Shown here one piece after another: positions 6,955 through 14,970 of a stretch of 64,000 nucleotides of DNA. Made by a program: the position numbers and the translations under genes. The stretch spans positions 5,792,763 through 5,856,762 of the forward strand of contig NZ_KB900609.1 in assembly GCF_000379105.1 (NCBI RefSeq), read 5' to 3'. Below the pieces are notes generated by a model. That model saw only the letters and a list, made by a program, of their open reading frames with translations. It was not told the origin of the DNA and ran no database searches. Numbering within the stretch: the stretch's first letter is position 1; each line of letters starts with the position of its first letter. This DNA comes from Methylobacterium sp. WSM2598. Lineage in GTDB: Bacteria; Pseudomonadota; Alphaproteobacteria; Rhizobiales; Beijerinckiaceae.

Positions 6955-9932
6955 GCGAGCCGCTTGCGAAGGGCGGGCTCGCCCTGGTCGGGCCGGCCGG
7001 CGCCCAAGCGCCGCTCCCCGCGGCGCCAGTTCCCGCCCAAGCGCCGCTCCCCGCGGCGCCAGTTCCCGCCGAGGCGCCGCTCCCCGCCGCGGCGCCAGTT
7101 CCCGCCGAGGCGCCTGCCCAACCCCTCGACGGGCGCCGGCCGGAGCGCCTCGCCTCCCTCGGCGCGCCGCTCGTCGTGGCGAGCGGGCACGCCGACCTGT
7201 TCGCGCTGCGCAGCCGCGACGGCGCCGTCGCGGGCCCGCGCCGGCACCTGCTGCGAATCGAGAGCGGCGGGATCATCCTGCCGGTCCCCGCCGACGCGGG
7301 CGCGGGCGGCGAGCGCCTGGAGATCACCGCGGTCGGCACGCCCGGCACCGCGGTGCGCGAGGCGGCGCAGGCCGAGATCGGGCCCCTCTGCGAGGGCTGG
7401 GTCCTGGGCCTCGCGGCGCTGGTCGCGGGTCCGCACCCGGCCTGGGACATCCGGGAGGCCGCTTCCGGCGAGGCGCTGGAGCCCGGGGAGCGGCGGCGGG
7501 GGCCGGCCCGGTCCCTGCGCTGGGTCGTCGTCGAGGAGGGGAGCGCGGCGATCGCCGGCCAGGCCCCCGCCTACCGGCCGGGCGACCCGCCGGCCCCCCT
7601 CGGGGCCGGCCTCTGGGCCCAGGCCGGGCCGGAGGGCTGCCGGCTCTCACCCTGCGCGGCCCCGGAGGGCGACCTCCTGGCCCTGGCCGTCGACCGCTTC
7701 CACCGCGCCGCCGCCGCCGCCCTGCACGGGGAGGCCGCCGGCCAGCCGACCCGCGACGCCGCGCGGCTCGCCCGCCGCGCCGACCTCGACGCCGCCCGCG
7801 CGGCCGAGCTGTTCGGGCGCCTCGGGAGCATCGTGGTGCGCCGGGACGCCCCGCCCGCCGCGGTCGATCCCGAGGACCCGCTGATGGCGGCCTGCGCCCT
7901 CGTGGCCGGGACCATGGCGGCGCCGCTCACCCGCCCGGCCGGCCGGGTGCGGACCGCGCGGGACTACCGCGACGTGGTCGAGATCGCCCGCGCCTCGCGG
8001 CTGCGGGTCCGCCGCGTCCTGCTGCGGGCGGAGTGGTGGCGGCAGGATGCCGGGCCGCTCCTGGCGTGGCGGGGCGAGGCGGGCGCGCCCGTGGCGCTCC
8101 TGCGCGAGCGCCGCGCCTACCTGATGGTGGATCCCGCCACCGGGGAGCGGCGGCGGGTCGACGCGGCGCTCGCCGCCGAGCTCGGCCCGGAGGCGGCGGG
8201 CTTCTACCCGACGCTGCCCGGCCGCGCCCTGAGCTTCCGCGACCTCCTCGCCTTCGCGGCCCGGCGGGCCAGGGGCAACCTCGCCTCGGTCGCGGTGCCG
8301 GCGGTGCTGATGGGGCTCCTCACCCTGGTCGTGCCGCTGATCACCCAGGCGCTCGTCAATTCCGCGATCCCGCGCAGCGAACTCGACCAGATCACGGTCT
8401 GCGCGATCGCGCTCGCGGTCACGGCGCTGGCGGCGGCCGCCGTGCAGGCCGCCGAGAGCCTCGCGATGCTGCGCCTGGAGGGGCTGATCGACTGGACGCT
8501 GCAGGCCGCGATGATCGACCGGCTGCTGCGCCTGCGCGCCGCCCTGTTCCGCGACCACACCGTGGGCGACCTCGTCGACCGGGCGATGGGGATCGACGCG
8601 GTGCGCCGCCTCCTCACCGGGCGCACCCTGCGCAGCCTGCTCGCCGGGATGTTCGGCCTGTTCAGCATCGCCCTGATGCTGGTCTACGACCCCGTGCTGG
8701 CGCTGATCGCGGTCGCGCTCGCGCTCCTGCGCGGGGTCCTGATCCTGGCGGCGAGCGGGTTGCGCCTCTACCACGAGAGCCGCGCCTTCAACGGCCAGGG
8801 CCGGGTTCAGGGCTTCGTGCTCCAGCTCTTCGCCGGGATCGGCAAGCTGCGGGTGGCCGGCGCCACCGTGCGGGCGCTCGCGGTGTGGTCGCGGCTGTTC
8901 ACGGAGCAGAAGGGCCACTTCCTGGCGGCCCAGCGGATCGCCAACGGGCTCAGCATCGCGGAGACCGCCCTCCCGACGCTCGCGACGCTCGCGATCTTCG
9001 CCGCGGCCTCGACCCTCGGCAGCACGCTGACCCAGAATCTCGGCGCCTTCCTCGGCTTCTTCGCCGCCTTCGGCCAGACGATGGGGGCGATCGGGGCCTT
9101 CGCGGCGGGCCTGAGCGAGGCGCTGGTGGCGATCCCGCACCTCACGCGGATGCGGCCGCTCCTCGCCGCGGAGGCGGAGATCGCCGACGACCGCAAGCCC
9201 CCGGGCGACCTCTCGGGCGCGATCGAGGTCTCGCGCCTGACCTTCCGCTACGGCGCCTCCGGCCCGCCCGTGCTCGACGCGGTGTCGCTGCGGATCGCGG
9301 CCGGCGAGTACGTGGCGATCGTCGGGCCCTCCGGCAGCGGCAAATCCTCGCTCCTGCGCCTGCTGCTCGGCTTCGAGGCGCCGGAATCCGGCGCCGTCTT
9401 CTACGACGGCAAGGCGCTCGACACCCTCGACGTCAGCGCCGTGCGCCGCCAGCTCGGGGTCGTGCTCCAGAACGGCCGGCTCACCACCGGCAGCCTCTAC
9501 GAGAATATCTGCGGCGGCGTGCAGCTCCCCCTGGAGCAGGCCTGGGAGGCGGCCCGGATGGCGGGGCTGGAGGGGGACATCCGGGCGATGCCGATGGGCA
9601 TGCACACGGTGGTGGCCGAGGGGGTGAACACGCTCTCGGGAGGCCAGCGCCAGCGCCTGCTGATCGCCCGCGCCATCGCGCGGCGGCCGCGGATCCTGCT
9701 CTTCGACGAGGCGACGAGCGCCCTCGACAACCGCTCGCAGGCGGTGGTGAGCGCCTCGCTCGGCGCCCTCAACGTCACCCGGATCGTGATCGCCCACCGG
9801 CTGAGCACGGTGCGGGAGGCCGACCGGATCGTCGTGCTGGCCGAGGGGCGCATCGTCCAGTCCGGCACCTTCGACGACCTCGCCGCCGCGCCCGGCCTGT
9901 TCGCCGACTTCGCCCGGCGCCAGCTCCTGTAG
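6951..9932 (+). CDS. Second NHLP-type ABC exporter permease/ATPase, without peptidase
   Basis: This 993-residue protein starts with the GTG that overlaps the stop of the first exporter. It has no C39 catalytic residues. The first 45 residues contain a Pro/Ala-rich tandem repeat (listed separately). Residues of about 45-440 form a large cytosolic N-terminal region of unknown role, typical of TIGR03797 (NHLM_micro_ABC2). The membrane domain spans about 445-730, and the ATPase has Walker A GPSGSGKSS at 792-800, signature LSGGQRQR at 895-902, Walker B FDEAT at 918-922 and AHRLST. Known NHLP clusters normally encode this partner next to the peptidase-type exporter, so I infer a heterodimeric pump. 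A reading frame continues far upstream through the previous gene but is only a GC-bias artefact. Confidence 0.9.
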   Translation: MSEPLAKGGLALVGPAGAQAPLPAAPVPAQAPLPAAPVPAEAPLPAAAPVPAEAPAQPLDGRRPERLASLGAPLVVASGHADLFALRSRDGAVAGPRRHLLRIESGGIILPVPADAGAGGERLEITAVGTPGTAVREAAQAEIGPLCEGWVLGLAALVAGPHPAWDIREAASGEALEPGERRRGPARSLRWVVVEEGSAAIAGQAPAYRPGDPPAPLGAGLWAQAGPEGCRLSPCAAPEGDLLALAVDRFHRAAAAALHGEAAGQPTRDAARLARRADLDAARAAELFGRLGSIVVRRDAPPAAVDPEDPLMAACALVAGTMAAPLTRPAGRVRTARDYRDVVEIARASRLRVRRVLLRAEWWRQDAGPLLAWRGEAGAPVALLRERRAYLMVDPATGERRRVDAALAAELGPEAAGFYPTLPGRALSFRDLLAFAARRARGNLASVAVPAVLMGLLTLVVPLITQALVNSAIPRSELDQITVCAIALAVTALAAAAVQAAESLAMLRLEGLIDWTLQAAMIDRLLRLRAALFRDHTVGDLVDRAMGIDAVRRLLTGRTLRSLLAGMFGLFSIALMLVYDPVLALIAVALALLRGVLILAASGLRLYHESRAFNGQGRVQGFVLQLFAGIGKLRVAGATVRALAVWSRLFTEQKGHFLAAQRIANGLSIAETALPTLATLAIFAAASTLGSTLTQNLGAFLGFFAAFGQTMGAIGAFAAGLSEALVAIPHLTRMRPLLAAEAEIADDRKPPGDLSGAIEVSRLTFRYGASGPPVLDAVSLRIAAGEYVAIVGPSGSGKSSLLRLLLGFEAPESGAVFYDGKALDTLDVSAVRRQLGVVLQNGRLTTGSLYENICGGVQLPLEQAWEAARMAGLEGDIRAMPMGMHTVVAEGVNTLSGGQRQRLLIARAIARRPRILLFDEATSALDNRSQAVVSASLGALNVTRIVIAHRLSTVREADRIVVLAEGRIVQSGTFDDLAAAPGLFADFARRQLL
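7005..7106 (+). repeat. Three tandem 33/36-bp repeats encoding a Pro/Ala-rich linker
   Basis: Units at 7005-7037, 7038-7070 and 7071-7106 encode QAPLPAAPVPA, QAPLPAAPVPA and EAPLPAAAPVPA, followed by a partial unit. The first two are identical at DNA level and the third has one extra codon. Frame is kept, so copy number could vary without disrupting the exporter. Confidence 0.9.
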
Positions 9933-9943
9933 GACAGCCCGCG

Positions 9944-10477
9944 ATGCGCAAGGTCCTCTACCTGTTCGGGATTCTCACCGACGAGGACGTCGCCTGGATC
10001 GCCCGGACCGCGACCCGGCGCGCGCTGCGCGACGGCGAGGTGCTGATCGCCGAGGGCGACCGCACCCGATCCCTGATCCTGATCCTCGACGGCGTGCTGG
10101 CCGTCACCGCGGAGGGGCACGGCGAGATCGCGCGGCTCGGCGTCGGCGAGGTGGTGGGCGAGGTGTCGCTGGTCGATTCCGCGCCGGCCTCGGCGACGAT
10201 CACGGCCCGCGGTCCGGGCGCGGCGCTCTTCCTCGACCGGGAGGTGCTGCAGCGCCGGCTCGACGCCGATACCGGCTTCGCCGCGCGCTTCTACCGGGCG
10301 CTGGCGATGTTCCTGGCCGACCGCCTGCGCGCGGCCCGCCCGCCGCGGCCCGGGATCGGCCTCGCCGACGACGGCGCCCTCTCGCCCGACGAGCTCGACC
10401 CCGCCATCATGGACACGGTCTTCGTGGCGGGCGAGCGCTTCAACCGCATGATCGGGCTCCTCGACGCGCGCCCGTGA
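9944..10477 (+). CDS. Small cyclic-nucleotide-binding-fold protein of the export operon
   Basis: This 177-residue protein consists mainly of one cNMP-binding (CAP-like) beta-barrel: RDGEVLIAEGDRTRSLILIL near residue 30, LGVGEVVGEVSLVDSAPASA near 65-85, and a following helix. It has no helix-turn-helix. In the phosphate-binding cassette the Gly-Glu is present, but the Arg that normally binds the cyclic phosphate (P-R-x-A) is replaced by Ala-Ser-Ala, so classical cAMP/cGMP binding is doubtful. It starts 11 bases after the second exporter, so it is part of the export operon. Similar proteins accompany other NHLP systems as far as I recall. Its role could be sensing or scaffolding. Confidence 0.78.
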   Translation: MRKVLYLFGILTDEDVAWIARTATRRALRDGEVLIAEGDRTRSLILILDGVLAVTAEGHGEIARLGVGEVVGEVSLVDSAPASATITARGPGAALFLDREVLQRRLDADTGFAARFYRALAMFLADRLRAARPPRPGIGLADDGALSPDELDPAIMDTVFVAGERFNRMIGLLDARP

Positions 10478-10560
10478 GGCGGGCCCCGCTGGCGGCCGGA
10501 GCGGGGGTCGTCCGCCGCCCGTCCGGCACGGCCAACCCCATCGGTCAGGCGAGACCCGGA

Positions 10561-12075
10561 TCAGACCCGCCGCACGGCGAGCGCCACGTCGGTGACGAAG
10601 GGCGGCGGCTCGATCTCGGTCGCCACCCCGTCGCGCGCCGTCACCTCCCGGCGGCCGCACGGCCGGCCGGCCCGCGTGTCCCAGGCGGTGAGGGCGTAGC
10701 GCCCGGCTCGCAGGCCCGGCAGCGAGAGGCGGATGCCGAGGGGCGCCGCGTCCCGGCGCAAGCGGCCGTCCGGCGCCAGGGAATCGGCGCGCAGGCACCA
10801 GATCACGGCCTGCTCCGCGTCGCCGCAGGCGAAGAGGGCCGCGCCCGGCCCGGGATCGCCGAGGTCCCCGCTCAGGTTGCGGCGCCGGAAGCGGCGCCAG
10901 TCGATCAGGGGCAGGAAGCCGGAAAGGCCGCGCTGGGCCGCGCGCATCCCGGCCGTCAGGCTGTGCGGGTGGCGGTTCGGCCAGCGCATCCCGCCGCCGG
11001 CCCCGCCGCTCGCCAGGTGCGCCCATTGCATGTGGCGGAAATACTCGTCGTCGAACGGCTCCGGCAGGGTGAGGCGCCGGTCCTTGAAGCTGTGGATCGG
11101 GCCGTGCTCGCTGTCGAGGAAGGGCCGGCCGTCGCGGATCTGCGCCAGGCCCTCGCGCACGATCCGCCCCATCGCGATCGCCGGCTCGACGGTGTTGCGC
11201 GGATCGTCGATCGTGCCCTCGGCGTAGATGTGCAGCGTCGCGAAATCGAGGTCGGGGTGGCGGAAGATCGGCTCCTCCAGCCCCAGATGGGGCCGCCAGC
11301 CCAGCTCGGGTCCGAACAGCGACACGGTCTGCGGATGCGCGCGCCCGTAGAGCCTCGTCTCCAGGGCGCGCACGTGCCGGCTCAGATCCGCGATGAAGGG
11401 CGCGAACCCCTCCGCCGAACCCTCCGCATGGGCCGGGTGGATCTCGTTCCAGAGGTCCCAGGCGAAGAGCGCGCCCGAGCCGCCCCAGCGCGCGACCGCG
11501 AAGGCGAGCCGGTTCTTGATCGCCTCCCGCACCTGCGGGTCGAGCAGGAACCGCGACGGCTCCGCGAGCGGGCCCCCGTGGCGCCGGTTGTAGGGATGGC
11601 GGTGCCAGTGCAGCCACATCCAGAACGTGTCGAAGGGCGTGAGCAGGATGCGCAGGCCGACGGTCTCGCACAGGGCGAAGAGGTCGTCCCAGAGGCGGAC
11701 CATGGCCGGGACGAAGCGGCCGACCGGGCGCTCGATGTAGCGGTGGCGCACCTGCGCGTATTCGAGCATCAGGCGCAGGCAGGTGACGCCGTGATCCGCC
11801 AAGTGCCGCAGGTGGGCCTCGGCGGCGGCGAGGTCGCGGCGGCCGAACAGGCCTTCGAGCTCGTGCCAGCTGATCGCGTCGTTCTGGCCGACCGGCGTCC
11901 AGGCGGCGCCGGTCTCGGTCTCGAAATAGGGAATGCCCGGTCCGGCGACGCGGATCCAGGGCAGCCGGCCGCCGCGGGCGCCGGCCGTTCGGGCCGGCGC
12001 GGGGTCGGGTCGGGGGGAGGGCGACGGCCCGTCCGCGAGGGAGCAGTCGGGATCGAGAGCGCGGTCGTCGGTCAT
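10561..12075 (-). CDS. GH5-like glycoside hydrolase (cellulase/mannanase fold)
   Basis: This 504-residue protein has a disordered, Pro-rich start (about 1-40) and then a TIM-barrel glycoside hydrolase. Key motifs are DHGVTCLRLMLEYAQ early in the barrel, FAWDLWNEIHP with the presumed acid/base Glu, ATLHIYAEGTID, and GRPFLDSEHGP with the presumed nucleophile Glu. A beta-sandwich-like C-terminal part follows. No signal peptide is visible, so it may act inside the cell or on a lipid-linked glycan. It lies downstream of UDP-galactopyranose mutase and a glycosyltransferase on the same strand (77 bases after the mutase), which suggests a role in trimming or building a surface glycan. The natural substrate cannot be read from the sequence. 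The ATG at 12075 starts the protein. Confidence 0.72.
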   Translation of the reverse strand: MTDDRALDPDCSLADGPSPSPRPDPAPARTAGARGGRLPWIRVAGPGIPYFETETGAAWTPVGQNDAISWHELEGLFGRRDLAAAEAHLRHLADHGVTCLRLMLEYAQVRHRYIERPVGRFVPAMVRLWDDLFALCETVGLRILLTPFDTFWMWLHWHRHPYNRRHGGPLAEPSRFLLDPQVREAIKNRLAFAVARWGGSGALFAWDLWNEIHPAHAEGSAEGFAPFIADLSRHVRALETRLYGRAHPQTVSLFGPELGWRPHLGLEEPIFRHPDLDFATLHIYAEGTIDDPRNTVEPAIAMGRIVREGLAQIRDGRPFLDSEHGPIHSFKDRRLTLPEPFDDEYFRHMQWAHLASGGAGGGMRWPNRHPHSLTAGMRAAQRGLSGFLPLIDWRRFRRRNLSGDLGDPGPGAALFACGDAEQAVIWCLRADSLAPDGRLRRDAAPLGIRLSLPGLRAGRYALTAWDTRAGRPCGRREVTARDGVATEIEPPPFVTDVALAVRRV

Positions 12076-12152
12076 GCGGCCGTCATCTCGCGGGAGCGCG
12101 GGCTTGTTCCTCGCCGGGCGGCTCCGCGCGGCGCGGCGCGCGGCCCGCGCGC

Positions 12153-13325
12153 CTACTCGGCGGGCGGGAGCGCGGCCGCGGGCCGGCGCGGCGTCGCGCG
12201 GGGGGCCGGCTGAATCCGCTGGGCGGGTCCGCCCAGGGCCTCGTCGAGGCGGCGGAAGGTGGCGAGCGCCTGGCCGACGATCTGGTCCATGTTGTAGTAG
12301 CGGTAGGTCGCGAGCCGCCCCACGAACCAGACGTCCGCCTCCGCCCGCGCCAATCGCTCGTAGCGCTTGAACAGGGCCTGGTTCTCGGCCCGCGGCACCG
12401 GGTAGTAGGGGTCGCCCTCCGCGCACGGATACTCGTAGGTGAGCGAGGTCCGCGGGTGCTCCTGCCCGGTGAGGTGCTTGTACTCGGTGATGCGCGTGTA
12501 GGCCTCGCCCTGCGGGTAGTTCACCACCGCCACCGGCTGGTGGCAATCCGCGTCCCGGGTCACGTGCACGAAGCGCAGGGAGCGGTAGGGAAGCCGGCCG
12601 AAGCGGAAATCGAAATACTCGTCGATCGGGCCGGTATAGATCACCCGCCGGTGCGGGATCACGTCCCGCACGCTGCGGTAATCCGCGTTCGTCATGACGT
12701 GGATGTTCGGATGAGCGAGGAGCCGCTCGAACATCCGCGTGTAGCCCTGGGCCGGCATGGCCTGGAACGTGTCGGTGAAGTAGCGGTCGTCCCGGTTCGT
12801 GCGCGTGGGCACCCGCGCGGTCACCTGCCGGTCCAGTTCGGACGGGTCCAGCCCCCATTGCTTGCGCGTGTAGCCGCGGAAGAACTTCTCGTAGAGATCG
12901 CGGCCCACGGCCGAGACCACCACGTCCTCCGAGGTCCGGATCTCCGTCACCGGCTCGGCCCGCGCCGCGAACCACGCCTCCAGCTCCTCCGAGGTGAGCG
13001 AGAGGCCGTAGAGGCGGTTGACCGTGTCGAGGTTGATCGGGATCGGCACCAGCATGCCGTCCACCTGCGCCAGCACCCGGTGCTCGTAGGGCCGCCAGGC
13101 GGTGAACTGCGACAGGTAGGCGACGACCGCCTCCGCGTTGGTGTGGAAGATGTGCGGCCCGTACTGGTGGATCAGCACGCCCGCCTCGTCCAGGCGGTCG
13201 TAGGCGTTGCCGCCGACGTGGTTGCGCCGGTCGATGATGAGGACGCGCTCGCCGCGCCGGCTCGCGAGCCGCTCCGCGAGCACGCTGCCGGCGAAGCCCG
13301 CGCCCACGATCAGCCAATCGTACAT
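12153..13325 (-). CDS. glf: UDP-galactopyranose mutase
   Basis: This 390-residue flavoenzyme interconverts UDP-galactopyranose and UDP-galactofuranose. The FAD-binding Rossmann motif is at the start (IVGAGFAGSVLAERLA, residues 6-21), followed by the family signature RRNHVGGNAYD, HQYGPHIFHT, KFFRGYTRKQWG, and YTGPIDEYFDF. The C-terminal RLATYRYYNMDQIVGQALA is also typical. Length matches the family, apart from a Pro/Arg/Ala-rich tail of about 25 residues. The start lies 29 bases downstream of the glycosyltransferase stop, so both are probably co-transcribed. Together they point to a galactofuranose-containing glycan. Confidence 0.95.
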   Translation of the reverse strand: MYDWLIVGAGFAGSVLAERLASRRGERVLIIDRRNHVGGNAYDRLDEAGVLIHQYGPHIFHTNAEAVVAYLSQFTAWRPYEHRVLAQVDGMLVPIPINLDTVNRLYGLSLTSEELEAWFAARAEPVTEIRTSEDVVVSAVGRDLYEKFFRGYTRKQWGLDPSELDRQVTARVPTRTNRDDRYFTDTFQAMPAQGYTRMFERLLAHPNIHVMTNADYRSVRDVIPHRRVIYTGPIDEYFDFRFGRLPYRSLRFVHVTRDADCHQPVAVVNYPQGEAYTRITEYKHLTGQEHPRTSLTYEYPCAEGDPYYPVPRAENQALFKRYERLARAEADVWFVGRLATYRYYNMDQIVGQALATFRRLDEALGGPAQRIQPAPRATPRRPAAALPPAE

Positions 13326-13354
13326 GTGTCTTGACCCCTGGGCGGGAGGAGGCG

Positions 13355-14602
13355 TCAGGCCGGGGAGGCGGCCGAGTGCAGAAGGGCGGGGGAGGCGGCC
13401 TCGCGCCGCCGCAGGCCCGCCCGCATCAGCGCATGCATGGCTTCGTAGGTGCGATCCCACGAACCGCCCGCCAGGTGCCGGTCCACCCGCTCCAGCCACG
13501 CCTGCCGCGGCTGGGCCAGCAGCGCCTCGATCGAGAGCGCCACGCTGCGCGGCGAGTCGGCGATCGCCACGAGACCGGCCTCGCCGTAGTCGCGCAGCAC
13601 GTCCAGGATCGGCGTCGAGACCACGCGCAGGCCCGCGGCCAGGAATTCCGGCGTCTTGGTCGGGCTGATGAACCGCGTCGCCTCGTTGCGCGCGAAGGGC
13701 ATCAGCCCGAGATCCCAGTGGCGCAGGTAGTCGGGCAGGGCCGCGTAGGGTTTGGAGCCGAGCCAGTGGATGTTGGCCCGCCGCGGCAGGCTCTCCGGGT
13801 CGATCTTCACCACCGGCCCGATCATCACGACCTGCCAGTCCGGCCGCAGATCCGCGAGCGCGCCGAGGAGGTCGCGGTCGAGGCGCTCGTCGATGACGCC
13901 GAAGAAGCCGATGCGGGGATGCGGGATCGCGGCCTGGTCGCCGGGGTCGGGCCGGGCGGCGTCGCGGGCTTGGCGGAAATGGGCCGCGTCGACCGAGGAG
14001 GGGAAGCAGTGGACGCTGGGATGCGCCCCGCGCTTGGCCTCGTAGAGGCTGCGCCCGCCCGTGAAGACGAGGTCGGCCCGGGACAGGAGCTCGGCCTCCT
14101 GGGCGATCAGGTCGGGCGAGGCGCCGCGGAAGGCGGAGAGCTCGTCCATGTTGTCGTAGACGGTGAGGTCGCGCGGCAGCTCGGCGGAGACGCTGATCGC
14201 GGCGGGGGTGTAGTACCAGAACACCCGGGCGGCGGCCTCGCGCCGGCGCAGGTGGTCGCCGATGAGCTGGGTCTGGATCGGGTCGGCCGCGCAGGCGCGG
14301 GCGGGGTCGACGACCGGCACGGCGACGTCGATGCCCGGGGCGACCGCCTCGACCCGGAGCCGGTCGCTGCCGCCGGGCTCGAAGACCGGCTCCTCGACGA
14401 AGAGCACGTCGAAGTGCCGGGCGGCGCGGCTGAGCAGGTGCTGCGGCCGCTGCCAGACGAAGGCCCAGCGCAGGTGGGAGAAGCACACCAGCAGGCCGCG
14501 CGCCGCGCCCTCCGGCGGCAGCAAAGGGGGTTCCACAGGCTGGTCGTCCAAGAGCCCCGGCGCAGCCCCCGTGATGCTGCTGGTCAGGTGCATATCGTTC
14601 AC
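13355..14602 (-). CDS. Glycosyltransferase family 1-like protein
   Basis: This protein of about 415 residues begins (after a short variable leader) with LLVCFSHLRWAFVWQRPQHL, a start common in bacterial GT-B glycosyltransferases that sit next to glf. Later motifs are PRIGFFGVIDERLD, VVMIGPVVKID, IHWLGSKPYAALPDYL, and the nucleotide-sugar-binding region FISPTKTPEFLAAGLRVVST with its Glu. No membrane helix is visible, so it is cytosolic. I chose GTG at 14602 because AAGGG lies about 8 bases upstream; TTG at 14647 and ATG at 14593 are alternatives. The gene leads a leftward operon with glf and a glycoside hydrolase. Donor could be UDP-galactofuranose, but this is inference. Confidence 0.85.
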   Translation of the reverse strand: MNDMHLTSSITGAAPGLLDDQPVEPPLLPPEGAARGLLVCFSHLRWAFVWQRPQHLLSRAARHFDVLFVEEPVFEPGGSDRLRVEAVAPGIDVAVPVVDPARACAADPIQTQLIGDHLRRREAAARVFWYYTPAAISVSAELPRDLTVYDNMDELSAFRGASPDLIAQEAELLSRADLVFTGGRSLYEAKRGAHPSVHCFPSSVDAAHFRQARDAARPDPGDQAAIPHPRIGFFGVIDERLDRDLLGALADLRPDWQVVMIGPVVKIDPESLPRRANIHWLGSKPYAALPDYLRHWDLGLMPFARNEATRFISPTKTPEFLAAGLRVVSTPILDVLRDYGEAGLVAIADSPRSVALSIEALLAQPRQAWLERVDRHLAGGSWDRTYEAMHALMRAGLRRREAASPALLHSAASPA

Positions 14603-14970
14603 GTCGTGCCCTTCATGCTGGTCCCGCAGGCCGACCCTCAACGCCAAAGCCGAAGGCTCGGTTCTGCGAGCGGCCAGATCTATTTTTCCCGGACCGATTA
14701 ACGCAGTTGAATGTGGATGTGCTGGCTTCGGCGCAGCCGAAGAAGTCTCTTAGCCAAGGTCGATTTATGTTTATTTTGAGCCGTATCTGCGGGATCAGAT
14801 CTTTCCGGTCAGCATCGCGGAACGGTGCGGCGGCGCACCGATTTGACAGGGTCGCGGGCGATCGGGCCCGGTGCGGGGCGTCGGGCGATGCTTGAACGGG
14901 GGGATGGCGGCAGCGGGCGCACCGGCCGGACCGCGGCGCCCGTGCCCGTCCCCGCGGGGCCGGCGGGCCC
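14603..14970. promoter_or_regulatory. Divergent intergenic region of the glycan locus
   Basis: This 368-bp region separates the leftward glycosyltransferase operon from the rightward GH1-like/ABC operon. Its middle (about 14680-14800) is much AT-richer than the surroundings and probably holds both promoters. A perfect small hairpin (CTTCGGC at 14726-14732, GCCGAAG at 14736-14742) lies within it. I see no gene and no convincing known operator. Confidence 0.4.

Noticed and set aside
7005-7106. CRISPR-like repeat array
   Set aside because: The units abut without spacers and encode an in-frame Pro/Ala linker of the exporter.
4863-9932. A single giant gene covering both ABC exporters
   Set aside because: The first half is an out-of-frame translation of the peptidase exporter. 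The real second exporter starts at the GTG overlapping the first stop.
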